Positions 27,152 through 37,494 are shown, counted from the stretch's first letter. The stretch is DNA of 64,000 nucleotides from Sphaerotilus hippei (GCF_003201595.1 NZ_QJJS01000005.1:1-64000), one strand, 5' to 3'. Program-made: numbers and translations. The notes: a model not told the origin generated them from the letters alone.

Positions 27152-28105
27152 ATGTGGACTGGTACCTTGTTTGCCCTGCTGGCCGGCCTGATGTGGGGGC
27201 TGGTGTTCGTGGGGCCCCTGCTGCTGCCGGAGTATCCGGCGTCCCTGCAGTCCTTCGGCCGCTACCTGGCCTTCGGGCTGATCTCGCTGCCGCTGGCCTG
27301 GCTCGACCGGCGCCAGCTCGCGCAGCTGAGCCGGCGCGACTGGGCCACCGCGCTCGAGCTGGCGCTGGTGGGCAACATCGTCTACTACCTGTTCCTCGCG
27401 TCGGCGATCCGGCACGCCGGCGGGCCGGTGCCGACGATGATCATCGGCACGCTGCCGGTGGTGATCGCGCTGGTCTCCAACTGGCGCGATGCCCGGCGTG
27501 ACGGCCGCCTGTCCTGGCGACAGCTGCTGCCCTCGCTGCTGCTGATCGGGCTGGGCATCCTGCTGGTCAACCAGGTGGAGCTGGCGCACCGGGCGCAGCA
27601 GGGTGATCTCGACCTGTCGCGCCACCTGCTGGGGGCGCTGCTGGCCGCGGGGGCCGTCGTGTGCTGGACCTGGTACCCGCTGCGCAACGCCGACTGGCTG
27701 CGCGCCCATGCCGGCCGCAGTCCCTGGACCTGGGCGATCGCCCAGGGCGTGGCGACGCTGCCGCTGGCCCTGCTGGGCTACGGCGGCCAGTGGGCCTGGA
27801 ACGTCGCCACCCACGAGGCCTTCCCGATGCCGTTCGGACCCCGGCCGCTGTTCTTCATCGGACTGATGGGCGCCATCGGCCTGCTGGCCTCCTGGGTCGG
27901 CACGCTGGCCTGGAACGAGGCCAGCCAGCGGCTGCCCACCCGGGTGGTCGGCCAGCTGATCGTCTTCGAGACCCTGGCGGCGCTGTCCTACGCCCTGGTG
28001 CTGCGCGGCACCTGGCCGGAAGGCGGCCTGCTGCTCGGGGTCGCCCTGCTGGTGGCGGGGGTGCTGCTGGCCCTGCGCCAGCGTGGATCGGGGGGCAGCG
28101 CCTAA
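27152..28105 (+). CDS. EamA/DMT-family inner-membrane transporter
   Basis: A 317-residue protein with about ten transmembrane helices and two EamA-like halves (WTGTLFALLAGLMWGLVFVGPLL at the N-terminus; second repeat from about residue 165). Members export amino acids, metabolites or drugs; the substrate cannot be inferred. It is transcribed divergently from the FecR/DUF6600 gene, and its 3' end lies 25 bp before the MFS transporter start, so the two may be cotranscribed. Confidence 0.85.
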   Translation: MWTGTLFALLAGLMWGLVFVGPLLLPEYPASLQSFGRYLAFGLISLPLAWLDRRQLAQLSRRDWATALELALVGNIVYYLFLASAIRHAGGPVPTMIIGTLPVVIALVSNWRDARRDGRLSWRQLLPSLLLIGLGILLVNQVELAHRAQQGDLDLSRHLLGALLAAGAVVCWTWYPLRNADWLRAHAGRSPWTWAIAQGVATLPLALLGYGGQWAWNVATHEAFPMPFGPRPLFFIGLMGAIGLLASWVGTLAWNEASQRLPTRVVGQLIVFETLAALSYALVLRGTWPEGGLLLGVALLVAGVLLALRQRGSGGSA

Positions 28106-28130
28106 ACTCGTCGGCTTTGCCCGGGCCCGC

Positions 28131-29360
28131 ATGTCCCTTCCTTCCGATTCCGTCTGGAAAGCACCCCGCTGGGCCCTGGCCGTGCTGCTCGCCACGCTGA
28201 GCATGCTGGGGCCGTTTTCGATCGACACCTACCTGCCGGCGTTCGCCGGCATCGCCGGTTCGCTGCAGGCCTCGCCGCTGGAGATGCAGCAGACGCTGTC
28301 GGCCTACCTGCTCGGCTTCGCCGTCATGAACCTGTTCCACGGCGCGCTGGCCGACAGCTTCGGGCGCCGGCCGGTCGTGCTGACCGGGCTGGTGGTGTTC
28401 ACGCTGGCCAGCCTGGGCTGCGCGCTGTCCACCCACGTGGGCACGCTGGTGCTGTTCCGGGCGCTGCAGGGCATGTCCACCGGTGCCGGGGTGGTGGTCT
28501 CGCGGGCGGTGATTCGCGATCTGTTCCCGCCGGCCGAGGCCCAGCGCATGATGTCGCAGGTCACGATCTACTTCGGCGTGGCCCCGGCCATCGCGCCCAT
28601 CCTGGGCGGCTGGCTCTACGTGCACCTGGGCTGGCACGCGATCTTCGGCTTCCTGGCCCTGGTCGGCGTGGCCATGACGCTGGCGGTCTGGCGCGTGCTG
28701 CCCGAGACGCTGCCGGCGTCGCAGCGCCAGTCCTTCGATCCCCGCCACCTGATGCTGGGTTATTCGCAGCTCGGCCTGAGCGGGCGCTTCTGGCTGCTGG
28801 CGCTGGCCTCGGGCGTGCCGTTCAACGGCATGTTCCTCTACGTGCTGAGCGCGCCGACCTTCCTGGGCGAGCTGCTCGGGCTCGGCCCGACCGAGTTCTT
28901 CTGGTTCTTCCTGTGCAACATCGGCGGCATCATGCTCGGGGCCTGGACCAGCGGCCGCATGGCCGGACGGCTGCATCCGCGCCGCCAGATCCGCATCGGC
29001 TTCGGCATCATGACCGTGGCGTCCGCGCTCAACCTGGGCATGAACCTGGTCTGGCCGCCCACCTTGCCCTGGGCACTGCTGCCGCTGGCGCTCTATGCCT
29101 ACGGCTGGGCGCTGCTGGTGCCGGTGGTCACGCTGATGGTGCTCGACCTGTTCCCGGCGCGGCGCGGCATGTCCTCGTCGCTGCAGGCGACGGTGGCCAG
29201 CACCGCCAACGCGATGGTCGCGGGCCTGCTCGCGCCGCTGGTGATGCACAGCGCGGTCGGGCTGGCGCTGGCGTCGTCCGCGTTGATGGCCGTGGGCCTG
29301 CTGGCCTGGCTGCTGGTCAAGCGGCGCATGCCACGCGAGCACGAGCGCACGGCACCCTGA
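28131..29360 (+). CDS. Bcr/CflA-family multidrug MFS transporter
   Basis: A 409-residue major-facilitator protein with 12 predicted helices. Motif A is NLFHGALADSFGRRPVVLTGL, and the FSIDTYLPAF segment in helix 1 with the PAIAPILGGWL motif C-like stretch points to the Bcr/CflA (DHA1) drug:proton antiporter group. The ATG at 28131 gives the family start; the upstream in-frame start overlaps the EamA gene. A TAAACT -10-like hexamer lies about 25 bp upstream. The actual substrate is unknown. Confidence 0.88.
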   Translation: MSLPSDSVWKAPRWALAVLLATLSMLGPFSIDTYLPAFAGIAGSLQASPLEMQQTLSAYLLGFAVMNLFHGALADSFGRRPVVLTGLVVFTLASLGCALSTHVGTLVLFRALQGMSTGAGVVVSRAVIRDLFPPAEAQRMMSQVTIYFGVAPAIAPILGGWLYVHLGWHAIFGFLALVGVAMTLAVWRVLPETLPASQRQSFDPRHLMLGYSQLGLSGRFWLLALASGVPFNGMFLYVLSAPTFLGELLGLGPTEFFWFFLCNIGGIMLGAWTSGRMAGRLHPRRQIRIGFGIMTVASALNLGMNLVWPPTLPWALLPLALYAYGWALLVPVVTLMVLDLFPARRGMSSSLQATVASTANAMVAGLLAPLVMHSAVGLALASSALMAVGLLAWLLVKRRMPREHERTAP

Positions 29361-29453
29361 CCCCCGACCGATCCTTCAGATCGGGGCGGCATCGTCCGAT
29401 AAACCGGCATGGACGGCCCCGTGTGGCGGTCGGATGCATGGTCGGAGTTGCAG

Positions 29454-30521
29454 ATGTCTCCCTTGAGATTCGGATTGGAAGCCCGCCACCTCGCCTGGGC
29501 GGTCACGATGGCGCTGGCCCTGTGCGGCAGCGCCCGCGCCGCTGAGGCCCATGGTGCGGCCGCGGAGCACAAGCCGGCCCCGCGTGCGGCCGGCAAGGCC
29601 GTCGCGGCCCCCGCTCCCGCGGAAGCCGACCTCGACCAGCTGCGCCAGCGGCTGAACGACCGCATGTCGGCGATCAAGCCCGCTCCAGGCGGTGCGCCGG
29701 AGGTGCGGGTCATCAACAAGGACCAGGGCGTGACGACCCGGGTCCGCGCGGCCGCTGCGGCGCCTGCCCAGGGCCATGGCGCGACACCCCGACCTGCCGC
29801 CGCTGCGGCGGCCCTGGCCGCAGGGGTGCATGGCGGTCACGGCGGCGCCGCCCACTGGAGCTACGGCAGCGAAGGCGGGCCCGCCGACTGGGGCCAGCTC
29901 AAGCCCGAGTTCCTGCTGTGCGGGACGGGCCGGCGCCAGAGCCCGATCGACATCCGCGGTGGCATCGCCGTGGAGCTGGAACCGATCCGTTTCGACTACA
30001 AGCCCGGTGGCTTCAACGTCATCGACAACGGCCACACCGTGCAGGCCAACGTCGCCTCCGGCAGCTCGATCCAGCTGGGCGGGCGCCGCTACGACCTGGT
30101 GCAGTTCCACTTCCATCGCCCGTCCGAGGAGCGCATCAACGGCCGGCAGTACGACATGGTCGCCCACCTGGTGCACAAGGACCTCGACGGGCGGCTGGCC
30201 GTGGTGGCTGTGCTGCTGGAGCAGGGGAGGGCGCATCCGGCCGTCCAGCAGGTCTGGAACGCGCTGCCGCTCGAGAAGAACGAGGAGGTCAGCGCCCCGT
30301 CGGTGCTCGACCTGAACCAGCTGCTGCCGGAGGACCGGCGCTATTTCACCTACATGGGCTCGCTGACCACGCCGCCGTGCAGCGAAGGGGTGCTGTGGCT
30401 GGTGATGAAGCAGCCGGTCCAGCTGTCCCAGGAGCAGCTCGGCGTGTTCGTGCGCCTCTATCCGATGAACGCGCGGCCGATCCAGCCGGTCGCCGGGCGG
30501 CTGATCAAGGAATCCAACTGA
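29454..30521 (+). CDS. Periplasmic alpha-type carbonic anhydrase with long N-terminal extension
   Basis: A 355-residue secreted zinc enzyme that interconverts CO2 and bicarbonate. A signal peptide (MALALCGSARA-AEA) precedes about 110 residues of Ala/Pro/His-rich sequence with a short charged helix (EADLDQLRQRLNDRM). The alpha-CA domain starts at about HWSYGSEGGPADWGQL. Zinc ligands H219, H221 (QFHFHRPSEE) and H238 (DMVAHLVH) have the spacing of bacterial alpha-CAs, and SLTTPPCSEGVLW is conserved. The extension is absent from compact bacterial enzymes. Start at 29454 fits the signal peptide and a GGAG site; an earlier in-frame ATG exists at 29409. Confidence 0.9.
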   Translation: MSPLRFGLEARHLAWAVTMALALCGSARAAEAHGAAAEHKPAPRAAGKAVAAPAPAEADLDQLRQRLNDRMSAIKPAPGGAPEVRVINKDQGVTTRVRAAAAAPAQGHGATPRPAAAAAALAAGVHGGHGGAAHWSYGSEGGPADWGQLKPEFLLCGTGRRQSPIDIRGGIAVELEPIRFDYKPGGFNVIDNGHTVQANVASGSSIQLGGRRYDLVQFHFHRPSEERINGRQYDMVAHLVHKDLDGRLAVVAVLLEQGRAHPAVQQVWNALPLEKNEEVSAPSVLDLNQLLPEDRRYFTYMGSLTTPPCSEGVLWLVMKQPVQLSQEQLGVFVRLYPMNARPIQPVAGRLIKESN

Positions 30522-30845
30522 GGGGATGCCCTGGCAGGGATGGATTTGCTGGATTCGCAACTCTCTTGATCCTCCAATCCCCTGATGAGAGGCCGCCTTG
30601 CGCGGCTTTTTCTGCTTTTGGAGGCGTCGAGCAGCGATCCCGGCCCGGGGATGCGGGCCCCGGCAGAACCGCTGCGGCGGCCTGTCTTCGCAAGTCCTTC
30701 ATTCATATGGCATTTTTTTCTTTTTTGAGCATTTACCCCTTGCTATCGTAAGTACTTGATTTCATTGGTTATTCCTCTGGGCCTTCCTTGACCCCCCCCG
30801 ATTTCCTCCGTTACAGTGGGGAAACGTGTCGAAGAGTGGGTTTTT
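30522..30845 (+). promoter_or_regulatory. Leader region of the dcw cluster
   Basis: A 324-bp stretch without a gene. It holds the intrinsic terminator of the carbonic anhydrase gene (30592-30611), an AT-rich segment around 30700-30770 that probably contains the dcw promoter (exact -35/-10 not certain), a short C-run near 30792, and the MraZ boxes from 30816. Confidence 0.6.
30592..30611 (+). terminator. Intrinsic terminator after the carbonic anhydrase gene
   Basis: GCCGC and GCGGC form a 5-bp stem with a 5-nt loop, followed by TTTTT. It separates the carbonic anhydrase gene from the dcw cluster. Confidence 0.65.
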
Positions 30846-30850
30846 GTGGC
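30816..30850 (+). promoter_or_regulatory. MraZ operator: four direct repeats at 10-bp spacing
   Basis: GTGGG at 30816, GTGTC at 30826, GTGGG at 30836 and GTGGC at 30846 recur every 10 bp, separated by 5-nt spacers. This matches the known MraZ recognition pattern of (G)TGGG repeats spaced by 5 nt in the mraZ 5' region, one DNA turn apart. The second and fourth copies are degenerate. It implies autoregulation of the cluster by MraZ. Confidence 0.75.
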
Positions 30851-31286
30851 GGACTTTCATTTCCAGGGGACCTCGGCGCTTGCGCTGGATGCCAAGGGGC
30901 GGGTGACCGTTCCTGCGCGCCACCGCGACCTCCTGCAGGCCCTGGCACAAGGCCGGCTCACGCTCACCAAGCACCCGGAAGGTTGCCTGATGGTCTTCCC
31001 CCGGCCGGTCTGGGAGGCTTTCCGTGTCCGTGTCGAGGCCCTGCCGATGTCGGCCGGTGGCTGGAAACGCATCTTCCTGGGCAGCGCCTTCGACGTCGAC
31101 ATCGACAATGCCGCCCGTGTCCTGATCGCTCCGGAGTTGCGAGCGGCCGCCGGCCTCAGCAAGGATGTGCTGATGCTGGGCATGGGCAACCACCTCGAGC
31201 TGTGGGATGCACAGCGTTACGCGGCGGCGGAGGCCGCTGTGCTGCAGCAGCCGATGCCCGACGTGTTGCAAGATTTCAGTTTCTGA
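30846..31286 (+). CDS. mraZ: Transcriptional regulator MraZ
   Basis: A 146-residue protein with two AbrB-like SpoVT domains: [25 protein letters not shown] near the N-terminus and [25 protein letters not shown] in the second half. MraZ forms a ring and binds repeats upstream of its own gene, modulating the dcw cluster. The start is placed at GTG 30846, three residues before the family FQG motif; an in-frame GTG at 30816 would put the operator inside the coding sequence. rsmH starts 4 bp after its stop. Confidence 0.92.
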   Translation: MADFHFQGTSALALDAKGRVTVPARHRDLLQALAQGRLTLTKHPEGCLMVFPRPVWEAFRVRVEALPMSAGGWKRIFLGSAFDVDIDNAARVLIAPELRAAAGLSKDVLMLGMGNHLELWDAQRYAAAEAAVLQQPMPDVLQDFSF

Positions 31287-31290
31287 CCCC

Positions 31291-32352
31291 ATGGCCACCG
31301 TTGCAGCAGTCCCTTCCCTTCTTCCGGGCGACCCGGTCGGCTCCCCGGATCCGACCCCCGGCGCGCCGGCGGCGTTCGAGCACCGCACCGTGCTGCTCCA
31401 GGAGGCGGTCGATGCCCTGGTGACCCGCGAGGACGGTGTCTACCTCGACGGCACCTTCGGGCGCGGCGGCCACAGCCGGCTGATCCTGTCGCGCCTGGGG
31501 CCGGCCGGCCGCCTCTGGGCGGTCGACCGGGATCTCGAGGCCGTGGCCAACGCCACCCAGGGAGCCAGCCGCATCGACGATCCGCGCTTCGCCATCCTGC
31601 ATGGCCGCTACGGCGAGTTCGATGCGCTGCTCGACCGCCAGGGCGTGGGCCGGCTCGACGGCATCCTGCTCGACATCGGCGTGTCCTCGCCGCAGATCGA
31701 CAACCCCGAGCGGGGTTTCAGCTTTCGTTTCGACGGCCCGCTGGACATGCGCATGGACACCACGCGTGGACAGAGCGCGGCCGAATTTCTCGAAGGCGCC
31801 GACGTGCGCCGCATTGCGGAGGTGATACGTGACTACGGCGAAGAACGGTTCGCTGTTGCGATTGCAAAGGCGCTTGTCGCACGCCGCGAAGCAGGCCATC
31901 CGGTGCGACGCACCGCCGAGCTGGCCGAGGTCGTGGCTCGTACGGTCAAGACCCGAGAGCGCGGACAGGACCCGGCAACACGCACGTTCCAGGCCCTGCG
32001 CATCCTGGTCAATGGCGAGCTGGAGGAGCTGGAACAGGGGCTGAAGGCGGCGCTGGCCCGTCTGGCACCGGGTGGCCGGCTGGCCGTCATCAGCTTCCAT
32101 TCGCTGGAAGACCGCATCGTCAAGACCTTCATCAACCAGCATGCCCGCGAGGTCTGGGACCGGCGCATGCCGCTGGCCGAACCCGCGCCGGCGTTGCTGA
32201 ACGCGCTGGCCCGCATCAAGCCGGGCGAGGCGGAGATCGAGGCGAATCCACGCTCGCGCTCGGCCATCCTGCGGGTGGCCGAGCGCACCGACGTGCCGCT
32301 GCCCGAGGCCAAGGACGCCGCCTGGCGCGCGGCCCGGGGAGGCCGGGCATGA
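31291..32352 (+). CDS. rsmH: 16S rRNA (cytosine1402-N4)-methyltransferase
   Basis: A 353-residue class I SAM methyltransferase acting on C1402 of 16S rRNA with RsmI. The N-terminal [32 protein letters not shown] contains the SAM-binding motif, and [30 protein letters not shown] is diagnostic. The first 30 residues (Ala/Pro-rich, before EHRTVLL) are an extension relative to E. coli. The ATG at 31291 lies just after mraZ. The stop overlaps ftsL by 4 bp. Confidence 0.95.
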   Translation: MATVAAVPSLLPGDPVGSPDPTPGAPAAFEHRTVLLQEAVDALVTREDGVYLDGTFGRGGHSRLILSRLGPAGRLWAVDRDLEAVANATQGASRIDDPRFAILHGRYGEFDALLDRQGVGRLDGILLDIGVSSPQIDNPERGFSFRFDGPLDMRMDTTRGQSAAEFLEGADVRRIAEVIRDYGEERFAVAIAKALVARREAGHPVRRTAELAEVVARTVKTRERGQDPATRTFQALRILVNGELEELEQGLKAALARLAPGGRLAVISFHSLEDRIVKTFINQHAREVWDRRMPLAEPAPALLNALARIKPGEAEIEANPRSRSAILRVAERTDVPLPEAKDAAWRAARGGRA

Positions 32353-32636
32353 CCACCCGACTCAACATGCTGCTGCTGGTCGCGCTGATCGTCAGCGCGG
32401 TCTATCTGGTGCAGACCTCGTACGAGTCGCGCCGTCTGTTCGTGGCGGTGGAGCGTTCGCGCAGCCAGGGTCGCCAGCTGCAGCTCGAGGCCGAGCGGCT
32501 CGACCTCGAGCTGCGGGCCGAGGCCACCAGCGGCCGCGTCGACGAGGTGGCGCGGGTGCGCCTGCAGATGCGCACCGCGACGCCGGCGACCACCGCCTAC
32601 GTCGTCGAGTCGGCGGCTCCGGGAGAAAAGCCATGA
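32349..32636 (+). CDS. ftsL: Cell division protein FtsL
   Basis: A 95-residue bitopic divisome protein: one transmembrane helix (about 5-22) followed by a periplasmic coiled coil ([36 protein letters not shown]). FtsL acts with FtsB and FtsQ to activate FtsWI. The identity rests on size, topology and position between rsmH and ftsI, with 4-bp ATGA overlaps at both ends. Confidence 0.92.
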   Translation: MTTRLNMLLLVALIVSAVYLVQTSYESRRLFVAVERSRSQGRQLQLEAERLDLELRAEATSGRVDEVARVRLQMRTATPATTAYVVESAAPGEKP

Positions 32637-34477
32637 TCCGCGACTGGCTGGAGCGCCTGCGCGGCGCCCCGCGCAACCGCAGCAACAGCCGTGGCCGCGG
32701 CAGCCGTGCGACCGCCGCCCGGTCGGCGGCACCGCCGCCGACGGTGCAGTACGCCAGCAGCCCGCTGCTGGCGGCCAAGACCCCGATGTGGCGCTCGCGC
32801 CTGGTCGTCGTCGGTGTGGGCATCGGCTTCACGATCCTGATCGGCCGGGCGGTCTACATCCAGGTGATCGACCAGGATTTCTACCTGAAGCAGGGCGAGA
32901 GCCGCTACGTCAAGACCTTCACGCTCGCCGGCAGCCGGGGCCGCATCGTCGACCGCAACGGCCAGATCCTGGCCGCCAGCGTGCCGTCGCCGTCGATCTG
33001 GGCGATCCCGCGCGACTACAAGGCCACTGCCGAGCAGCACCGGCAGCTCGCCCAGCTGCTGGGCATGAAAGCGTCGGACCTGAAGACCCGGCTGACGGAA
33101 AACGGCAACTTCGTCTGGCTGCGTCGCCAGGTCGACGAGAACACCGCCAGCCAGATCAAGGCCCTGGGCGTCAAGGGCATCCACCAGCAGCGCGAATACC
33201 GGCGCGAGTACCCCGAGGGTGAAGCGTCGGCCCACGTGGTCGGCTTCACCAACGTCGAGGAGCGTGGCCAGGAGGGTATGGAGCTGGCCTTCCAGAAGGA
33301 GCTGCAGGGCCGCAATGGCAGTCGCAGCGTGGTGCGTGATCGTCTGGGTCGCATCGTCGAGGACATCGGTGACAGTGTCGATCCCCAGGATGGGCGGGAC
33401 GTCGAGCTGTCCATCGACTCGAAGGTCCAGTTCTTCGCCTACCAGCGCCTGCGCGAGGCGGTCAGCGACCATGCGGCCAAGGCGGCCAGCGTGGTGGTGC
33501 TCGACGCCCAGTCCGGCGAGGTGCTGGCGATGGCCAACTACCCGAGCTACCTGCCCGGCGAGCGTCGCTCGCTCAGCGGCGGGCAGCTGCGCAACCGGGC
33601 CGTGACCGACACCTTCGAGCCGGGCTCGACGATGAAGCCGTTCACCGTCGCGCTGGCCATGCAGACCGGCCGCGTCCGGCCCGAGACCGTGATCCAGACC
33701 GCGCCGGGCCGCATCCAGGTCAGCGGCTCGACCATCACCGACTCCCATCCGCACGGGCCGCTGACGGTCGAGCAGGTCATCCAGAAGTCGAGCAACGTCG
33801 GCACGGTCAAGATGGCCATGCAGATGCAGCCGCGCGAGATGTGGGAGATGTTCACCTCCGTGGGCCTCGGCCAGAAGCCGCCGCTGCCTTTCCCGGGCAT
33901 GGCCTCGGGCCGGCTGCGGCCGTTCAAGAGCTGGCGCCCGGTCGAGCAGGCGACGATGAGCTATGGCTACGGCCTGTCGGTGTCGCTGCTGCAGCTGGCC
34001 CGGGCCTACACCGTCTTCGCGCGCGACGGCCAGCTGATCCCGGTGTCGATGCTCAAGAACGACCGGGTCGCCAACGGGGTCCAGATCGTGACGCCCGAGG
34101 TGGCACGTGACGTGCGCAAGATGCTGCACATGGCCACCATCGCCGGGGGCACCGCGCCGCGCGCCCAGACCATCGGCTACACCGTCGCCGGCAAGACCGG
34201 CACGGCCCACAAGCAGGAAGGCAAGGGCTATGCCGATCGCAAGTACCGCTCGGTGTTCGTCGGCCTGGCGCCTGCTTCGGCGCCACGCATCATCGTCGCG
34301 GTGATGGTTGACGAGCCGACCGTCGGGGGCTACTTCGGCGGCGAGGTCGCCGCACCGGTGTTCAGCAAGGTGGTGCAGCAGTCGCTGCGGGTGATGGGCG
34401 TGCCTCCGGACATGGACGTGTCGCCCCAGATGGTCGCGCGCGCCCAGGCGGCGCCGGCCGAGCGGGAGTCGTTCTGA
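32633..34477 (+). CDS. ftsI: Penicillin-binding protein 3 (FtsI), septal transpeptidase
   Basis: A 614-residue class B PBP that cross-links septal peptidoglycan with FtsW. A basic cytoplasmic N-terminus of about 45 residues precedes one transmembrane helix (about 57-77). The catalytic Ser is S332 in GSTMKPF, followed by SSN (KSSNVGTVKMA) and KTGTAHK. The protein ends shortly after the transpeptidase domain, as in most Burkholderiales. The TGA shares one base with the murEF ATG (TGATG). Confidence 0.96.
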   Translation: MIRDWLERLRGAPRNRSNSRGRGSRATAARSAAPPPTVQYASSPLLAAKTPMWRSRLVVVGVGIGFTILIGRAVYIQVIDQDFYLKQGESRYVKTFTLAGSRGRIVDRNGQILAASVPSPSIWAIPRDYKATAEQHRQLAQLLGMKASDLKTRLTENGNFVWLRRQVDENTASQIKALGVKGIHQQREYRREYPEGEASAHVVGFTNVEERGQEGMELAFQKELQGRNGSRSVVRDRLGRIVEDIGDSVDPQDGRDVELSIDSKVQFFAYQRLREAVSDHAAKAASVVVLDAQSGEVLAMANYPSYLPGERRSLSGGQLRNRAVTDTFEPGSTMKPFTVALAMQTGRVRPETVIQTAPGRIQVSGSTITDSHPHGPLTVEQVIQKSSNVGTVKMAMQMQPREMWEMFTSVGLGQKPPLPFPGMASGRLRPFKSWRPVEQATMSYGYGLSVSLLQLARAYTVFARDGQLIPVSMLKNDRVANGVQIVTPEVARDVRKMLHMATIAGGTAPRAQTIGYTVAGKTGTAHKQEGKGYADRKYRSVFVGLAPASAPRIIVAVMVDEPTVGGYFGGEVAAPVFSKVVQQSLRVMGVPPDMDVSPQMVARAQAAPAERESF

Positions 34478-37400
34478 TGGCGCCGCTGACCACGCTGCAC
34501 GAGCTGCCGGCCGTGCTCGACTGGCTGGCCCGGCAGGTGCCGCCCACCGCCCGGCTCTGCATCGACAGCCGCCAGCTGCGGCCCGGCGACGTCTTCGTGG
34601 CCTGGCCCGGCCATGCGCAGGATGCGCGCCGTTTTGTGCCGGCGGCGCTGGCCGACGGGGCATCGGCCGCGCTGGTCGAGGCCGACGGTGTCCAGGCCCA
34701 TGGCCTGGACGACGCCCGCATCCTGGCCGTGCCCGGCCTGAAGCGCCTGACGGGCGAGCTGGCGCACCACTGGTACGGCCGGCCGAGCGATCGCCTGAAG
34801 GTCATCGCGTCCACCGGCACCAACGGCAAGACCTCGACCGCCTGGTGGATGGCCCAGGCGCTGAGCCTGACGGGCCTGCGCTGCGCGGTGGTCGGCACGC
34901 TGGGCATCGGCGAGCCGCCGACGGCGGCCCACCCGCAGGCGGCCATCGTGCACACCGGCCTGACCACGCCGGATCCGGTGACGCTGCACCGCACGCTGGC
35001 GCAGTGGCCGGGCGAGCCGCTGGCCGCCTGCGCGGTGGAGGCCTCGTCGATCGGCCTGATCGAGCACCGCCTGGCCGGGGTGCACATCGACGTGGCGCTG
35101 TTCACCAACTTCACGCCCGACCACCTCGACTTCCACGGCAGCATGGACGCCTACTGGGCGGCCAAGCGCGCCCTGTTCGACTGGCCCGGCCTGCAGGCGG
35201 CGGTCATCAACCTCGACGATGCGCATGGCGCCGCGCTGGCCGCCGAGCTGCAGGCGGCCGGCTCGCCCGCCGTCTGGGGCTACAGCATGCAGGGGGCGCC
35301 ATCGGCACGCCTGTCGGCCACCGACCTGCGCTACGACGGGGACGGCCTGCAGTTCCTGCTGCACGAAGGCGGGCGCCGCGTCGAGATCCGGACCCGCCTG
35401 ATCGGCGACTACAACGTGGCCAATGCGCTGGCCGTGCTCGGCGGACTGCGTGCGCTGGGCCTGTCGCTGGACGAGCTGCCCGCGCTGGCGGCGCAGTTCA
35501 CGCCCGTGCCCGGCCGCATGCAGCGGGTGAGCCCGCCCGCGGCGGCCTCGGTGCCCGGGCCGGAGATCGTCGTCGACTACGCCCACACGCCCGACGCGCT
35601 GGACAAGGCCTTGCAGGCATTGCGCCCGCTGGCGCGCGCGCGCGGGGGCGAGCTGCTCTGCGTCTTCGGCTGCGGTGGCAACCGCGACCCGGGCAAGCGC
35701 CCGGTCATGGGCGCGCTGGCGGTGCGGCTGGCCGACCGGGTCGTCGTCACCAGCGACAACCCGCGCCTGGAGCCGCCCGCGGCCATCATCGAGCAGATCA
35801 TGGCCGGGGCGACCGCCGTGCCTGCCGCCGAGCGCCGGGCCCGCGAGGTGCGGCAGCGGCCCGACCGGGCGGTGGCGATCGCCACCACCATCGCCACCGC
35901 GCGGGACCAGGACGTGATTCTGATCGCCGGCAAGGGGCACGAGGACTATCAGGACATGGCAGGACAGAAGACCCGTTTTTCCGACGTCGAGCAGGCCGAA
36001 CTGGGCCTGCAGGCCCGGATCGCGCCCCCTTTCATGACCCTCGGCCAGGCGATGTCGCTGCTGGCCTCGCGTCTGGACGGGGTGCAGCTGGCGGGTGACC
36101 CGGCGCTGCCGCTGCAGCGGGTGCACACCGACAGCCGCAGCGTGCGGGCGGGAGACCTGTTCGTCGCGCTGCGCGGCGAGCGTTTCGACGCCCACGATTT
36201 CCTGCCGCAGGTGCAGGTCGCCGGCGCGAGCGCGGCGCTGGCCGAGCGTGGCCTGGCCGAGGCCGGTCTGGCGGGCCTGCAGGTCGGCGACAGCCTGCTC
36301 GGGCTGCAGCAGCTGGCGGCGGCCTGGCGCGCGCAGCAGCGCCTGCCCGTCATCGCGGTCACCGGCAGCAACGGCAAGACCACGGTCACGCAGATGCTGG
36401 CCTCGATCCTGCGCGCCTGGCATGGCGAGGCGACCCACTCGACCGCCGGCAACCTGAACAACCACATCGGCGTGCCGCTGACGGTGCTGGGCCTGCGGGC
36501 CGGCCACCGCTCGTCGGTCGTCGAGCTGGGCATGAACCATCCCGGCGAGATCGCCGAGCTGGCGGCCATCGCCCAGCCGACCGTCGCACTGGTCAACAAC
36601 GCCCAGCGCGAGCACCAGGAGTTCATGAAGACCGTCGAGGCGGTGGCCCGCGAGAACGCCTCGGTGTTCGCCTCGCTGCCGGCCGACGGCGTGGCGGTGT
36701 TCCCCGCCGGCGACCCGTACAGCCCGCTGTGGACGAGCCTGGCCGCCGGTCGGCGCTGCTGGCGTTTTGCGCTCGAGGACGACGGGGTCGCCCCGGCCGG
36801 GCCGGTCGAGGTGCGTGGCCGGGCCACCTGGCAGGGCGAGCACTGGCTGCTCGACCTGGACACACCGGCCGGTGCGCTGCAGCTGGCGCTGCGGCTGGCC
36901 GGCCGCCACAACCTGCGCAATGCCCTGGCCGCGACGGCCAGCGCCCTGGCCGCCGGCGCACCGCTGGCCGCGGTGCGTGACGGCCTGCTGGCCTTCGAGC
37001 CGGTCAAGGGCCGCTCGCAGCTGGGCCGGCTGCAGCTGGGCGGGCGCGAGGTCGTGCTGGTCGACGACACCTACAACGCCAACCCCGACTCCGTGCGGGC
37101 CGCCATCGACGTGCTGGCCGAGCTGCCCGGTCCCCGCTGGCTGGTGCTGGGCGACATGGGCGAGGTCGGTGACGACGGCCCGGCCTACCACGCCGAGGTC
37201 GGCCGCCACGCCGCCGAGCGTGGCATCGACTGCCTGTGGACCGCCGGCGTGCTGGCCCGCCACGCCCATGAGGCCTACCGGGCGGCGCGCTCGGGCGCCG
37301 GGCTGAGCGACAATGCCGGCCCCTGCCACTTTCCAGACACCGGCTCGCTGGTGGCGCAGGTCCGCTCGGGCGAGCGGGTGGTTCCGTCGTCGGCAGCTGT

Positions 37401-37494
37401 ATTGGTCAAGGGATCGCGCTTCATGCGCATGGAGGGTGTGATCGCGGCGTTGCGCGAGCTTCAGGGCACACAAGGAGAACAACATGCTCGTTAG
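34477..37494 (+). CDS. murEF: Bifunctional MurE-MurF ligase fusion
   Basis: A single 1005-residue frame carrying two Mur ligases. Residues about 1-516 are MurE, adding meso-diaminopimelate to UDP-MurNAc-Ala-Glu; its P-loop is GTNGKT near 114-119 and the DAP-specificity motif D427-N-P-R is intact. Residues about 520-1005 are MurF, adding D-Ala-D-Ala; its P-loop is GSNGKTT near 630-636. No ribosome site precedes Met520, and no stop or frameshift separates the halves, so this is a real fusion. Similar MurE/MurF fusions are known in Burkholderiales. It overlaps mraY by 11 bp. Confidence 0.95.
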   Translation: MAPLTTLHELPAVLDWLARQVPPTARLCIDSRQLRPGDVFVAWPGHAQDARRFVPAALADGASAALVEADGVQAHGLDDARILAVPGLKRLTGELAHHWYGRPSDRLKVIASTGTNGKTSTAWWMAQALSLTGLRCAVVGTLGIGEPPTAAHPQAAIVHTGLTTPDPVTLHRTLAQWPGEPLAACAVEASSIGLIEHRLAGVHIDVALFTNFTPDHLDFHGSMDAYWAAKRALFDWPGLQAAVINLDDAHGAALAAELQAAGSPAVWGYSMQGAPSARLSATDLRYDGDGLQFLLHEGGRRVEIRTRLIGDYNVANALAVLGGLRALGLSLDELPALAAQFTPVPGRMQRVSPPAAASVPGPEIVVDYAHTPDALDKALQALRPLARARGGELLCVFGCGGNRDPGKRPVMGALAVRLADRVVVTSDNPRLEPPAAIIEQIMAGATAVPAAERRAREVRQRPDRAVAIATTIATARDQDVILIAGKGHEDYQDMAGQKTRFSDVEQAELGLQARIAPPFMTLGQAMSLLASRLDGVQLAGDPALPLQRVHTDSRSVRAGDLFVALRGERFDAHDFLPQVQVAGASAALAERGLAEAGLAGLQVGDSLLGLQQLAAAWRAQQRLPVIAVTGSNGKTTVTQMLASILRAWHGEATHSTAGNLNNHIGVPLTVLGLRAGHRSSVVELGMNHPGEIAELAAIAQPTVALVNNAQREHQEFMKTVEAVARENASVFASLPADGVAVFPAGDPYSPLWTSLAAGRRCWRFALEDDGVAPAGPVEVRGRATWQGEHWLLDLDTPAGALQLALRLAGRHNLRNALAATASALAAGAPLAAVRDGLLAFEPVKGRSQLGRLQLGGREVVLVDDTYNANPDSVRAAIDVLAELPGPRWLVLGDMGEVGDDGPAYHAEVGRHAAERGIDCLWTAGVLARHAHEAYRAARSGAGLSDNAGPCHFPDTGSLVAQVRSGERVVPSSAAVLVKGSRFMRMEGVIAALRELQGTQGEQHAR

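Noticed and set aside
30816-30845. GTG at 30816 as the mraZ start
   Set aside because: It would place the MraZ boxes inside the coding sequence and add 10 non-conserved residues before the family FQG motif.
36034-36036. Met at 36034 as an independent murF start
   Set aside because: No ribosome site precedes it and there is no stop or frameshift between the MurE and MurF halves.
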